This document shows, piece after piece, positions 1 to 8,116 of a stretch of DNA of 64,000 bases; within the stretch, counting starts at the first letter, position 1; each line of letters begins with the position of its first letter. The stretch spans positions 228,922-292,921 of the forward strand of contig NZ_SJZD01000005.1 of NCBI RefSeq assembly GCF_004959765.1, read 5' to 3'. Source of the DNA: Flavobacterium sp. H122 (GTDB lineage: Bacteria > Bacteroidota > Bacteroidia > Flavobacteriales > Flavobacteriaceae). The notes below the pieces were generated by a model. That model was not told where the DNA came from. It saw only the letters and a program-made list of their open reading frames with translations, and did not search any database. The translations under genes and the position numbers were made by a program.

Positions 1-1166
1 TCTTCCCTCATATATTTAACACCTAATAAATCATAAACCCGATTGGGATCATTTTTCAATATTCTTTTTTTCCATCTATCAAATGAATCTGATTTCAAAT
101 TCATTTCATTAACAATCTTTTGAAGATCAAGTGTATTTAAATCTGCATCTATATATCCATACCAATCACTATAAAAATCATCTTGTAATGTAATTTTACG
201 TGTACGTGATTTCCAAAAGATTGAGTTTACACTATCGTATTCTCCATCCAATATTATCTGAGAAATTAAATACCCAGCATCTACTTTATTATTTAAAAAC
301 TCTAGTTCTTTTGCTATCGCAAACAAAAAGGAAAAATTTTTATTCTTTGATTCTCTTAAAACAATAGGTTTTATTTCACCTAAAATAATTGCTTTATCTA
401 TTTTTTGATTAGCAGTTAAACTCAAGGCTTTTACTATATCTAATTGTCTTTTTATATCTTTATCTATGCCCTTTCTCTCTAAAGGTTTCAATGTTTGAAT
501 GGAACTATTGTAATCTTTGGTCAAAAATTCTAAATAACTTTTTACTAGCAAATAAAAATTTTTATTCTCTACTTTTTCGAAATCTAATTTACTTACTACT
601 TCTAAAAGTTTTTCCGCATATTTCCTATCTACTTCTACCCTATTTAATAATCTGCCTGAATTTGTATTTTCCCAATAATCAGGCCTTAAAGCCGGTAAAA
701 ACATAGTATAAATTGGAGTTAGCACCCAGTCTTCAATTTTATTAATTTCTCTTAATAAAAGAAAACTTAAACCAATATTAGCAGGATCTAGTTCAATTAC
801 TTTTTGTATGGCATCTAAGTTAGGTTTGATGTTTTTAAAAGAATACAAAACATAAACATTTGCTTTTTCCTGATTTGTTTTTGCAAACTTTAAAACTTGT
901 CCTAAAGGAATATTTTTATTGAAATGCCATTGAATATTAAACCTATTATCAGTACCTCTAACAAAAACCTGAGCTGCCAAAAAGTTAGCCTTCACCTTAT
1001 CCTCTTCGGCGTTCATCCTGTAATACAATGCCCAATTATCAATAAAATCTTTTGTTTTAAATTGATTTATATATTCGCGATACAAGTCAATTGATTCTTG
1101 GTTTGCATAAGAAGAATAGTCTAAAAGTTTAAAAATTTGGTAATAATATCTTTTCTTAACTATTGT
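1..1166 (-). pseudogene. 3' part of frameshifted conserved secreted-protein gene (runs off the window)
   Basis: Translating the minus strand gives an uninterrupted frame from base 1166 to the window edge, about 388 codons, with no good start codon of its own. It includes the segments YYYQIFKLLDYSSYANQES and ILKNDPNRVYDLLGVKYMRE. The frame lies one base forward of the ORF ending at 1156, and the two join at the T9 run (A9 on the coding strand) at 1166-1174. Reading that run as eight A's fuses both ORFs into one protein without a stop. The content is helical and TPR-like; I recognise no enzyme motif. It is either a pseudogene, a phase-variable gene or a sequencing error in the homopolymer. Confidence is high that this stretch is coding and low on function. 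Confidence 0.7.
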
Positions 1167-1674
1167 TTTTTTTTATGGATACTATCTTTTTTTTAGCAAA
1201 TGCAATTTTTTTCTGAATAAACTGATTTTTCTTGTAATCCTCTTTTTCCCAAAGTTCATTACTGTTTGTCTCAGCAATTTTTTCAACTTCTTTGGCAAAT
1301 TTCAAATAATCTATTGTCTCAAAATCTTTGCTTTTAAATAAATATTGAATAAATAAATTTTTGCTTTTTCCATTACATTCTTCGATCCCAATTTCAAAAA
1401 TTGCTTTTCTAATCTCAGGCAATGAAACCTTGTATTCACAATGCTTTTGCCATTCGACATCATTTTCTGTAATATTGCTGTTCAATTTAGTATCATCTCC
1501 TGAATAATAATTATAATAAGTATAATTATACATCCAAAAACGATCATATTTAAAGTTTTGAGGATTAAAAACACTAAACCGTATATCTTCACCGTATGGA
1601 TAAAAATAACACGCATAAGTATTTGGTATAAAACTAAATACTAAAAGAAGTGTAAAACTTACCCAAAGTTTCAT
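1156..1674 (-). CDS. N-terminal part of frameshifted secreted protein (CYFYPYGEDIRFSVFNP type)
   Basis: This 172-codon ORF starts with a clear signal peptide (about residues 1-21, ending near NTYA). A Cys/Tyr-rich segment containing YFYPYGEDIRFSVF follows, which I recall as the start of a long uncharacterised secreted family in Bacteroidota. Such proteins are normally several hundred residues longer, so this ORF is truncated. The continuation is found in another frame immediately downstream, beyond an A9 run. The start overlaps the end of the upstream lipoprotein gene by 41 bases, which suggests translational coupling and a shared operon. The function is unknown. The short tail after the A run (NNS, then stop) looks like out-of-frame read-through. 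Confidence 0.65.
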   Translation of the reverse strand: MKLWVSFTLLLVFSFIPNTYACYFYPYGEDIRFSVFNPQNFKYDRFWMYNYTYYNYYSGDDTKLNSNITENDVEWQKHCEYKVSLPEIRKAIFEIGIEECNGKSKNLFIQYLFKSKDFETIDYLKFAKEVEKIAETNSNELWEKEDYKKNQFIQKKIAFAKKKIVSIKKNNS

Positions 1675-2683
1675 AATTGTAAGATTTTAAATTGTTAGAA
1701 TCTAAGTGAAATAATATTACTGTACTTTTTTTATCAAGCTGTACTTTTGACTTCAATATTTTTATAACATCCTGCACAGTATTTTGATTGACTTCTTCAA
1801 ACTTTAATTTATCACCCTGTCGGTAATAAACTTCATTTATAACACTGTCCTTAGTAACTTCATACCACAGACTACTTTTTCTTGTTGCAATTTTTTTTAA
1901 ATCACCTGCATTTAAATTTGTAAATCTTTGAAATTGGTCATATTGATAGTGATAACACCAAGAAAATATCGGCAAAGCGATATCCATATGCAGTGGATAT
2001 TTTTCAACTACAGTTAAATATGATTTTAATTCTTCAATATCAAGAATAGAATTTTTTGATTTACTTTCAAAAGGCTGCATTAAGTTATAACACATTAAAG
2101 TGACCTTTTTAACGGGAGGAACCCCCATCTTACTTCTGTATTTATATGGATACAAGCGTAAAGTACAACTCAAATCAATTTTCGATTTTTTATGAAATTC
2201 TCTCAAAAAGTAAAAATAATTTTCTTTAGATTTTAATGTCCAATCACAATCAAATTGAATTTCCTTAATCTCATTGTTCTTTGTAGAAAAGTGCTCCCTC
2301 TTGTATTTTTTTACAAGAAATTCAACATTTGAAATTAAAGTATCTATTTCACTCTTTGAACTTTTGATAAAAACTTCATTTTTAATAAAAACAGCAGGGA
2401 CAACATTACTATTAACTTCTTCATTCTTACCCTCATAATTATAGATATCCAATCTGTTTTTTGAAATAGGAATGTTACCCATTGTTTCATCATGTGTGAC
2501 TTCAAAAAATTTAACATAAAGCTTTTTAACATTTAAGGTGTCTAAGCATTTATTTTCATCATCACTTAAACTATATTCACCTGATTTCCAATAATAAAAA
2601 GCACGTTCAACTCTATCAATTTTATTATCATGACAAGAGACAAGCAATACTAAAAATAGTATACCAAAAAAAAGGTGTTGCAT
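1634..2683 (-). CDS. lipoprotein, possible glycoside-hydrolase-like (TIM barrel) fold
   Basis: I chose the ATG at 2683 because it places a lipobox signal peptide at the N-terminus (MQHLFFGILFLVLLVSC, acylated Cys about residue 17). A longer frame with no signal logic begins at 2755. The 349-residue protein contains IKEIQFDCDWT and a later HMDIALPIFSWCYHYQ, with acidic and aromatic residues ending beta strands. This resembles DUF3142-like TIM-barrel proteins related to glycoside hydrolases, but that is recalled family resemblance and not proof. It overlaps the next gene (start 1674) by 41 bases, so both are probably one transcription unit. Likely location is the outer-membrane or periplasmic face. 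Substrate unknown. Confidence 0.6.
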   Translation of the reverse strand: MQHLFFGILFLVLLVSCHDNKIDRVERAFYYWKSGEYSLSDDENKCLDTLNVKKLYVKFFEVTHDETMGNIPISKNRLDIYNYEGKNEEVNSNVVPAVFIKNEVFIKSSKSEIDTLISNVEFLVKKYKREHFSTKNNEIKEIQFDCDWTLKSKENYFYFLREFHKKSKIDLSCTLRLYPYKYRSKMGVPPVKKVTLMCYNLMQPFESKSKNSILDIEELKSYLTVVEKYPLHMDIALPIFSWCYHYQYDQFQRFTNLNAGDLKKIATRKSSLWYEVTKDSVINEVYYRQGDKLKFEEVNQNTVQDVIKILKSKVQLDKKSTVILFHLDSNNLKSYNYETLGKFYTSFSI

Positions 2684-3212
2684 AAAAATGAGGATTATTG
2701 AATTGTATATTTCAACGTTAAAATTAAGTTTATTTACATAAAAGCCAATTATCAAATGGTATCTTTTTACTATTTTAAAAATTTTATTTCAAAGGAATAT
2801 TTTGTAGAATTTTAAATATTTTGAACGGAAGAAATATAAACACTTTTATAGTAAAACAAACCACATAATATATCCATAAATTCATTTCTAAAACATCACA
2901 TTCTGAATCTGCATAACAAGCTAAACATGTGCTTTAGTTTCGTTTTATTTTGCGTAAATCATCATCAATACTTCAAGAATTAGAGAATTCACATTAGATA
3001 TCCACTCAGGATAAAAAACGCAAGATTTACAACTGTTAATCAAAAATTGACAAAATCAGCTAACTAAGACTATATTTTCACTCTCTTTGCGTCCACGGGT
3101 AGATGCACATTGCAACGAAAGATTTTTATTTTAGCTTGTTAAAAGAACATTGTATATTTATGAATTAGTGACAAGCACACTAAAACGAAACTAAAAAACA
3201 AGAAAACATATT
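2684..3212. other. intergenic region, no gene seen
   Basis: About 530 bases between the divergent lipoprotein gene and the acetyltransferase gene. No frame of useful length and no RNA fold stands out. The sequence is AT-rich, and both promoters must lie here, but no clear TAnnTTTG match was found for either. Confidence 0.5.
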
Positions 3213-3674
3213 ATGGATATTGAAATCAAAAAAATTAATTCCACTGAAAGTGAAATAGTAACTGAACTATTTGATAAATATCGAATATTTTACAAACAAC
3301 CTTCAGATATAGAACTCGCAAATATATATATAAAAGAACGCCTTGAACAAAATGAAGCACAAATCTATGTTGCATTCATAAAAGAAAATCTAAAACCAAT
3401 AGGATTTACACTGTTATATCCAAAATTCTCTTCAGTCTCAGCTAAAAAGAATTGGCATATTGGAGATTTATATGTTGAAATGGATCAAAGAAAGAAAGGT
3501 ATTGGAGAAAAATTACTAAATACAGCTTTAAGTTTTGCAAAAAATGAAGGAGCTAATTTCATTTCATTGAATACCGCTATTGACAATTATTCTGCTCAAA
3601 AACTTTATGAGAACTTTGGCTTTGTAAAACAAGAATACTTACCAGGATATTTATATTATCAATTTAATCTCTAA
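3213..3674 (+). CDS. GNAT family N-acetyltransferase
   Basis: A 153-residue single-domain protein of typical GNAT length. The acetyl-CoA binding motif A is visible as IGDLYVEMDQRKKGIGEKLL (about residues 90-109), with the Q/RxxGxG/A pyrophosphate loop as RKKGIGEK. Motif B follows as SLNTAIDNYSAQKLYENFGF, giving the usual AQKLYENFGF helix. It should transfer an acetyl group from acetyl-CoA to an amine; the substrate cannot be read from the sequence. It stands alone, flanked by an empty region upstream and a decayed gene downstream. The ATG at 3213 is preceded by an A-rich stretch, as usual in this group. Confidence 0.88.
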   Translation: MDIEIKKINSTESEIVTELFDKYRIFYKQPSDIELANIYIKERLEQNEAQIYVAFIKENLKPIGFTLLYPKFSSVSAKKNWHIGDLYVEMDQRKKGIGEKLLNTALSFAKNEGANFISLNTAIDNYSAQKLYENFGFVKQEYLPGYLYYQFNL

Positions 3675-3854
3675 AATAACACCAGCCACTAACAGTGATT
3701 TGTCCCAACAGCCGCAATTATCTTAATCACACACCGGTTTTCCGTTGAAAATCTAATCTTATCAAAAAATAAATCACTCCATCCGGGTCACTACTGTACC
3801 AAACCATGAAACATTAGTCAGAAGTCAAAAAAAAAAGAAAAAAATGAATCAAAT

Positions 3855-4457
3855 ATGACTGTAATAATTTCGAAAATTATAATCATATTCACTTTTTTTA
3901 CTATTTCATGTAAAAACAAAAAGAAGGAATCAGTACCAATGTGGAATGTTAATAATTCAGACATTGCCAGATGGAAAGAAGATGCATTAACCAAAGGCGA
4001 TACAAATGCTTATTATAATTTAAGTAAAGATTATGCGGATTCACCATATGAAGGATTTTTAGAAACTGCACTCATAATGGCTAACAAATAAGAATACCAT
4101 TTGGCTTTTTCGGACACATATGATTGTTTAACTGATGTTGATAGAAAATTTGGCGAACATGAATTGGAACCGCTAAATGAAGAAACCAGAAAGTTAGCAA
4201 TTGACATACTGAAAAAAGGCGCTAAAAAAAGAAATCGTGAATGTCAACATAAATTTGGAGAGTTATATACTGAAGGGATTTATCTCGAAAAAGATGTTAA
4301 AAAAGGGAACTAACTAATTAAAGAAAGCGAATAAAACAAACAGAACTCCTCAAGATATGAAAAACTTTACTTAACAAGCGAAAAGATTTCTGGAACTACA
4401 TCTAAAGCAAACGCCTTGTTTCAAACATCCCCTGGTCCTTCTGTAGAATCAGAATAA
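3855..4457 (+). pseudogene. Sel1-like/TPR lipoprotein gene with three in-frame TAA stops
   Basis: From the ATG at 3855 one reading frame runs 200 codons to a TAA at 4455-4457. It is interrupted only by TAA codons at 4089-4091, 4311-4313 and 4332-4334, with no frameshift. The predicted product starts with a lipoprotein signal (IIIIFTFFTISCKNKKK) and continues with helical Sel1-like content (ALTKGDTNAYYNLSKDYAD, then ILKKGAKKRNRECQHKFGEL). The coding character continues unchanged across each stop (MANK-stop-EYHLAFSDTYD and KKGN-stop-LIKESE-stop-NKQNSSRYEK), so this was one gene. Most likely it is a recently inactivated paralogue of small Flavobacterium lipoproteins. Function unknown. Confidence 0.72.
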
Positions 4458-4469
4458 TTATAAAAATAA

Positions 4470-4497
4470 AAAAGGCCTTCAAATGAAGACCTTTTTT
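4470..4497 (-). terminator. Rho-independent terminator of the tRNA-Thr unit
   Basis: On the minus strand the sequence just after the tRNA forms GGTCTTC-ATTT-GAAGGCC (one G-U pair), flanked by A and T runs and followed by a T tract. It lies immediately 3' of the first tRNA-Thr gene. Confidence 0.65.
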
Positions 4498-4499
4498 GG

Positions 4500-4573
4500 A
4501 GCCGATGGAGGGACTCGAACCCACGACCTGCTGATTACAAATCAGCTGCTCTAGCCAGCTGAGCTACACCGGC
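4500..4573 (-). tRNA. tRNA-Thr (anticodon TGT), copy 1
   Basis: On the minus strand the sequence folds as a full cloverleaf. The acceptor stem is GCCGGTG paired with CATCGGC, with one G-U pair. The anticodon arm is GCTGA-TTTGTAA-TCAGC with anticodon TGT, and the T arm loop is TTCGAGT. The genome encodes the 3' CCA at 4497-4499. The mature part is 74 nt and is identical to the second copy at 4675-4748. Confidence 0.95.
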
Positions 4574-4603
4574 AAAGTGTATTTACAATATTTTAAAAAA
4601 TTT

Positions 4604-4660
4604 GAGCCGATGGAGGGACTCCTTTCGACAAGCTCAGGATAAATTTCTCGTCCTGAAACT
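4604..4660 (-). repeat. truncated tRNA-Thr 3' end joined to a REP-like short palindrome
   Basis: Bases 4604-4621 repeat exactly the 3' acceptor strand and part of the T arm of the flanking tRNA-Thr genes. The match then stops and runs into a sequence containing CTTTCGACAAGCTCAGG, which resembles short dispersed REP-like repeats of many bacteria. A TCAGGA...TCCTGA inverted repeat (4634-4656 region) could form a small hairpin. This is a third, broken tRNA copy between two intact ones, most easily explained by tandem duplication followed by invasion or replacement. Confidence 0.6.
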
Positions 4661-4674
4661 TTAAATTTTATTGG

Positions 4675-4748
4675 AGCCGATGGAGGGACTCGAACCCACG
4701 ACCTGCTGATTACAAATCAGCTGCTCTAGCCAGCTGAGCTACACCGGC
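4675..4748 (-). tRNA. tRNA-Thr (anticodon TGT), copy 2
   Basis: Identical over the full 74 nt to the copy at 4500-4573, including anticodon TGT and an encoded CCA (4672-4674). It is transcribed on the minus strand, first in order, with the REP-like remnant and the second copy downstream, so the two are probably co-transcribed. Confidence 0.95.
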
Positions 4749-4829
4749 GACTCAAATACGGGTGCAAATATAATAGAGTTTTTTAAACTTCCAAAACCTT
4801 ACACCCTAATTTTTATAGCTTTTTTTCAA

Positions 4830-5096
4830 TTATAATGCGTTGATTTTATCAACTAATTGGTTAGCAGTCACTTCTAAATCTTTATTGATTTGTCTGAAAT
4901 GTGCTTTTTTATTTTCTACATTATTAGCGTTTACTTTTTTAATTAAGCCATCAAAAGCAGTTAAAGCCTCATCAATGATTCCATTAGTAGCTTCTGTAGG
5001 TTGTCCTGTTGAAGTCATTTCATATAAATAAACTGCTTCAATGATATCACCAATTACATAGTTGATGTCTTTTTTTAAGTTTCTAACACTTGCCAT
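4830..5096 (-). CDS. small conserved helical protein, function unknown
   Basis: An 88-residue cytoplasmic protein with no signal peptide or membrane segment. It is predicted largely alpha-helical and acidic/basic mixed (MASVRNLKKDINYVIGD... VTANQLVDKINAL). I recognise it only as a type of small protein common in Flavobacteriia. A TAnnTTTG promoter match (TACTTTTG, minus strand, 5122-5129) sits 26 bases upstream of the ATG, which supports it being a real monocistronic gene. It lies between the manA end and the tRNA genes. No enzymatic motif is visible. Confidence 0.75.
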   Translation of the reverse strand: MASVRNLKKDINYVIGDIIEAVYLYEMTSTGQPTEATNGIIDEALTAFDGLIKKVNANNVENKKAHFRQINKDLEVTANQLVDKINAL

Positions 5097-5121
5097 TTGT
5101 ATTTATTTTAAATTACGGTTG

Positions 5122-5129
5122 CAAAAGTA
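5122..5129 (-). promoter_or_regulatory. Bacteroidota -7 promoter motif TACTTTTG
   Basis: Matches TAnnTTTG on the minus strand, 26 bases upstream of the ATG at 5096. No clear -33 TTG was found at the usual distance. Confidence 0.5.
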
Positions 5130-5151
5130 CAATTATTCTTCTGAATAATCA

Positions 5152-6117
5152 TTAGGAAATCGTTATTTCTAACAAGTTTGCCTTACCAACCAACTGAAAA
5201 TCAGAAATTGAAGCCGGAATTAAAACTGTATCGCCTTTTTTAAAATCAAAATTCTCTTCGTTTATATTTACAGAAAAACTGCCTTCTGTACACATATATA
5301 CTAAAAATGAATCTCCGGAATTACCCTTATTTATCTCTCCCTCAAGCACAATCACATTTGTTGTAAAATAAGGACAATCGACTATACTTACCGATTCATT
5401 GCTTTTTAAACTATATTCTTTACGAGCATTGGTCTTCTTGTAATTTATAGCATCAAGCGCTAAATCCACATGCAATTCACGTAAATTTCCGTTCGCATCT
5501 TTTCTCTCAAAATCATACAAACGGTACGTAATGTCTGATGTCTGCTGAATTTCAGCTATTAAAGTCCCGGCACCTATAGCATGTACTGTTCCTGTTTCAA
5601 GAAAAAAAACGTCTCCTTTTTTAACCGGTATTTCATCTAAAATGGAAACCAATTTTTTATTTTCCAAATGGCTGAGATATTCCTCTTTTGAAGAATCATT
5701 TTTAAAACCTATAATCAACTTTGCATTTTCATCAGCCTGCATCACATACCACATTTCAGTTTTACCGAATGAATTGTGTCTTTGCTTTGCCAGCTCATCA
5801 TTTGGATGCACCTGAATAGACAAATCTTCTTTGGCATCTAAAAATTTAAACAGCAATGGAAATTCACTTCCAAAACGCTTATAAACTTCTTTACCAAGTA
5901 TTTCTTCAGGAAATTGCTCTAAAAGAGAAGTTAGCGACATTCCTTTGTAAAATCCGTTACCCACCACACTCACATCACCTGAAACAGCAGACAACTCCCA
6001 GCTTTCACCGGTAGTTTCATTTACTGATTTTTTATTCAAAACAGACTTTAATTTATTTCCTCCCCAAATTCTTTCTTTCAAAATTGGCTCGAAAACTAAA
6101 GGATACATCTTCATCAT
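5152..6117 (-). CDS. manA: mannose-6-phosphate isomerase, class I
   Basis: Zinc-dependent interconversion of mannose-6-phosphate and fructose-6-phosphate, feeding GDP-sugar and glycan synthesis. Type I PMI landmarks are visible: FEPILKERIWGGNKL at the N-terminus, the zinc-ligand segment SIQVHPND in the cupin, and the substrate-side motif IQQTSDITYRLYDF. About 321 residues fits the short bacterial class I form. I chose the ATG at 6117, whose A is shared with the TGA stop of bcp (TGATG), giving translational coupling; a TTG one codon earlier is possible. It is the last gene of the idi-queD-bcp-manA operon. The surface-glycan locus 7 kb away is a plausible consumer of the product. Confidence 0.93.
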   Translation of the reverse strand: MMKMYPLVFEPILKERIWGGNKLKSVLNKKSVNETTGESWELSAVSGDVSVVGNGFYKGMSLTSLLEQFPEEILGKEVYKRFGSEFPLLFKFLDAKEDLSIQVHPNDELAKQRHNSFGKTEMWYVMQADENAKLIIGFKNDSSKEEYLSHLENKKLVSILDEIPVKKGDVFFLETGTVHAIGAGTLIAEIQQTSDITYRLYDFERKDANGNLRELHVDLALDAINYKKTNARKEYSLKSNESVSIVDCPYFTTNVIVLEGEINKGNSGDSFLVYMCTEGSFSVNINEENFDFKKGDTVLIPASISDFQLVGKANLLEITIS

Positions 6118-6578
6118 CAAATCAAACTTTTTACTTTCTCAACCGTTTTTTCCAAATGGTTTTCAGCATTCATATCATTAAAAACCATCTGAATAATACC
6201 TTTTTTATCCACCACAAACGTAACCCTACCTGGCAAAATACCTAAAAGATTGGCTTTTACACCAAAAAGCTTACGAAGTGACTTATCTCCATCTGACAAT
6301 AAAATAAAAGGCAAATCGTATTTACTGGCAAATTTTTTATGCGCTGGAACACTGTCACCGCTGATACCTATAACTTCGGCACCAATAGCTTTAAATTCCT
6401 CATACTGATCGCGTAAAAAACATGCCTGTTTAGTACAGCCCGGCGTATCATCTTTTGGATAAAAATAAATCACCAAAACTTTCTTTCCTAAAACAGAGTC
6501 AATATAAAAATCATTCCCGTTTTGGTCTTTTGCACCAAATGAGGGTAATTTATCTCCAACTTTTAATCCTTCCTGCAT
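6117..6578 (-). CDS. bcp: thioredoxin-dependent thiol peroxidase (Bcp/PrxQ)
   Basis: A 153-residue peroxiredoxin that reduces hydrogen peroxide and organic hydroperoxides using thioredoxin. The active site reads YFYPKDDTPGCTKQACFLRD, with peroxidatic Cys48 and the resolving Cys53 five residues later, the arrangement of the atypical 2-Cys Bcp/PrxQ subfamily. The thioredoxin-fold core continues with VIGISGDS and LPFILLSDGDKSLRKLFGV. No signal peptide, so cytoplasmic. It starts 3 bases after the queD stop and its own stop overlaps the manA start, so it is translated as part of a four-gene operon. Confidence 0.93.
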   Translation of the reverse strand: MQEGLKVGDKLPSFGAKDQNGNDFYIDSVLGKKVLVIYFYPKDDTPGCTKQACFLRDQYEEFKAIGAEVIGISGDSVPAHKKFASKYDLPFILLSDGDKSLRKLFGVKANLLGILPGRVTFVVDKKGIIQMVFNDMNAENHLEKTVEKVKSLI

Positions 6579-6581
6579 TTT

Positions 6582-6992
6582 TTAAGTTCCTTTATATACT
6601 ACAAAATTACGGGGAGTCTCATAAAGAGTCACCTCTAAATCCAGTTCCGGTTTGATTCTTTTTCTGATTTTATTCCAAATCACCACTGAAATATTCTCTG
6701 CAGTTGGATTCAAATTAAAAAAATTAGGGACATCAAGATTCAAATTTTTATGATCAAAAGCAACTTCAACTTCCTCGTAAATAATATCTGCCAAATCTTT
6801 AATATCAATAACATAACCGGTCTCTGGACTAATTTCTCCCGTCACACCAACTATCAGCTCATAATTATGTCCGTGAAAATTGGGATTATTGCATTTCCCA
6901 AAAACACGTTGGTTCTGCTCATCACTCCAGTCTTTTCTGTACAAGCGGTGCGCTGCATTGAAATGAGCTTTTCTGTTTACTGTTACTTTCAT
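6582..6992 (-). CDS. queD: 6-carboxytetrahydropterin / 6-pyruvoyl-tetrahydropterin synthase family protein
   Basis: A 136-residue T-fold enzyme converting dihydroneopterin triphosphate in the queuosine (or pterin) pathway. Zinc ligands are His15 (FNAAHRLYRKDW), His40 and His42 (NFHGHNYELIVGV). Cys34 (RVFGKCNNPN) is in the catalytic position, and GYVIDIKDLADII and FDHKNLN are the other family signatures. The FGKCNNPNFHGHNY arrangement is shared by eukaryote-type PTPS and many Bacteroidota QueD proteins, so strict substrate assignment is uncertain. The ATG overlaps the idi stop by 4 bases. The other queuosine genes are not in this window, although a QueC-like paralogue lies at 17.4 kb. Confidence 0.88.
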   Translation of the reverse strand: MKVTVNRKAHFNAAHRLYRKDWSDEQNQRVFGKCNNPNFHGHNYELIVGVTGEISPETGYVIDIKDLADIIYEEVEVAFDHKNLNLDVPNFFNLNPTAENISVVIWNKIRKRIKPELDLEVTLYETPRNFVVYKGT

Positions 6993-7516
6993 AATGTGTG
7001 TTCTTCCAGAAAATGATAAAACTCGTCAAAAATAATCTTAAACCAAACCGTATAAATATCCGGGTTGGATTCAATATCTTTTTTAATATCTTCTATAGGC
7101 ATCCATTTCCAGGATTCAACCTCTTCAGGATTAATAACCGGTTCATCATTATAATAACCAATCATAACATGATCCAGCTCATGTTCAGTCAAACCATTAT
7201 CAAAAGGAGCCTTATAAATAAAATTAAAAAGTTCTTTCAGCTCAACATCAAACCCCATTTCTTCCTGTAATCTTCTTCTCCCCGCCTGAACATTCGTTTC
7301 ACCTTCACGCTGATGACTGCAGCAGGTATTTGTCCAAAGCAATGGTGAATGATATTTGTGATTTGCTCTTTGCTGCAGCATTATTTCACCTTTATCATTT
7401 AATACGAAAACAGAAAAAGCACGGTGCAATAAGGCTTTTTCATGAGCTTCCATTTTTGGCATCAAGCCAATCGGCTCATCTTTTTCGTTAACTAAAATTA
7501 CTTTCTCTTCAATCAT
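6989..7516 (-). CDS. idi: isopentenyl-diphosphate delta-isomerase, type 1 (Nudix)
   Basis: Interconverts isopentenyl and dimethylallyl diphosphate for isoprenoid synthesis. At 175 residues it matches type 1 IDI. The active-site Cys motif reads LLWTNTCCSHQREGE, the Nudix-type box follows as RRRLQEEMGFDVEL, and the catalytic Glu segment appears as PEEVESWKWMPIEDI. LHRAFSVFVLNDKGE is the usual substrate-binding strand. It is the first gene of a tight operon with queD, bcp and manA. It overlaps queD by 4 bases. Confidence 0.94.
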   Translation of the reverse strand: MIEEKVILVNEKDEPIGLMPKMEAHEKALLHRAFSVFVLNDKGEIMLQQRANHKYHSPLLWTNTCCSHQREGETNVQAGRRRLQEEMGFDVELKELFNFIYKAPFDNGLTEHELDHVMIGYYNDEPVINPEEVESWKWMPIEDIKKDIESNPDIYTVWFKIIFDEFYHFLEEHTL

Positions 7517-7703
7517 AAAATTAATTTGCCGGGTAAAAATACGAAAACTATACCAAAACCTAACAGGGATTGCACTTAGTTATTTCAATCTACGTTCTAT
7601 AAAGATATGTCTACCAAAAAAACTTTTTTTCATACCACATAAAATAAACTCTTATTATTTTAGTTTTCAATAAAAACCCAAATAATTAAACATTATCAAT
7701 TCT

Positions 7704-8078
7704 ATGAAAAAAATCATTTATTTCTTCATGACAATTCTGCTGTTGGTTTCATGCGACAGTGGCAGCGAAGAAAGCAATTTATCGAGAGATGTCAGATATG
7801 AAGTCAGCGGTACTTTCGACGGAAGTATTGGTATAAGCTATACAACTCAAAGTGGCGGCGTTGTAAATGGGAACATTTCCAGTTTACCATGGAATTTAAG
7901 CATAACTTACGATTCAACTGTCACAAGCGCATCTTTTGCAGCCGCAGGAAACAGTGGCACAAGCGGAAAGACTTTAACTATCAAAGTTTTCAGAGGCGAC
8001 ACTTTAATTTCAACCACAAATGCCACTGCAGGACCGGAAGGATCCTTCACCATGTCAGTCCCAACAATTGTATTTTAA
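7704..8078 (+). CDS. small lipoprotein with MmpS-like beta-sandwich domain
   Basis: A 124-residue exported protein. The N-terminus MKKIIYFFMTILLLVSC is a lipoprotein signal with the acylated Cys at about residue 17, followed by a Ser/Glu-rich linker. The mature part has the pattern VRYEVSGTFDGSIGISYTT...SLPWNLSITYDS and ends in ...LTIKVFRGDTLISTT. That VxYEVxG / TYT / LPW / IxVxG layout is that of the MmpS-like family (PF05423), best known as a transporter accessory in mycobacteria and also seen as stand-alone lipoproteins in Bacteroidota. No MmpL/RND partner is adjacent. A strong terminator follows. Family assignment is by motif only. Confidence 0.7.
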   Translation: MKKIIYFFMTILLLVSCDSGSEESNLSRDVRYEVSGTFDGSIGISYTTQSGGVVNGNISSLPWNLSITYDSTVTSASFAAAGNSGTSGKTLTIKVFRGDTLISTTNATAGPEGSFTMSVPTIVF

Positions 8079-8086
8079 AAAACAAG

Positions 8087-8115
8087 CAGAGAGTAGTTTT
8101 ACTCTCTGTTTTCTT
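8087..8115. terminator. bidirectional terminator hairpin
   Basis: Perfect 9-bp stem CAGAGAGTA/TACTCTCTG with loop GTTT at 8087-8108, followed by a T-rich tract. It separates the convergent genes ending at 8078 and 8117. Confidence 0.8.
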
Positions 8116-8116
8116 T

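Noticed and set aside
4840..5031. Plus-strand open frame across the 88-aa gene
   Set aside because: It is the antisense shadow of the minus-strand gene, which has a promoter motif and a natural composition.
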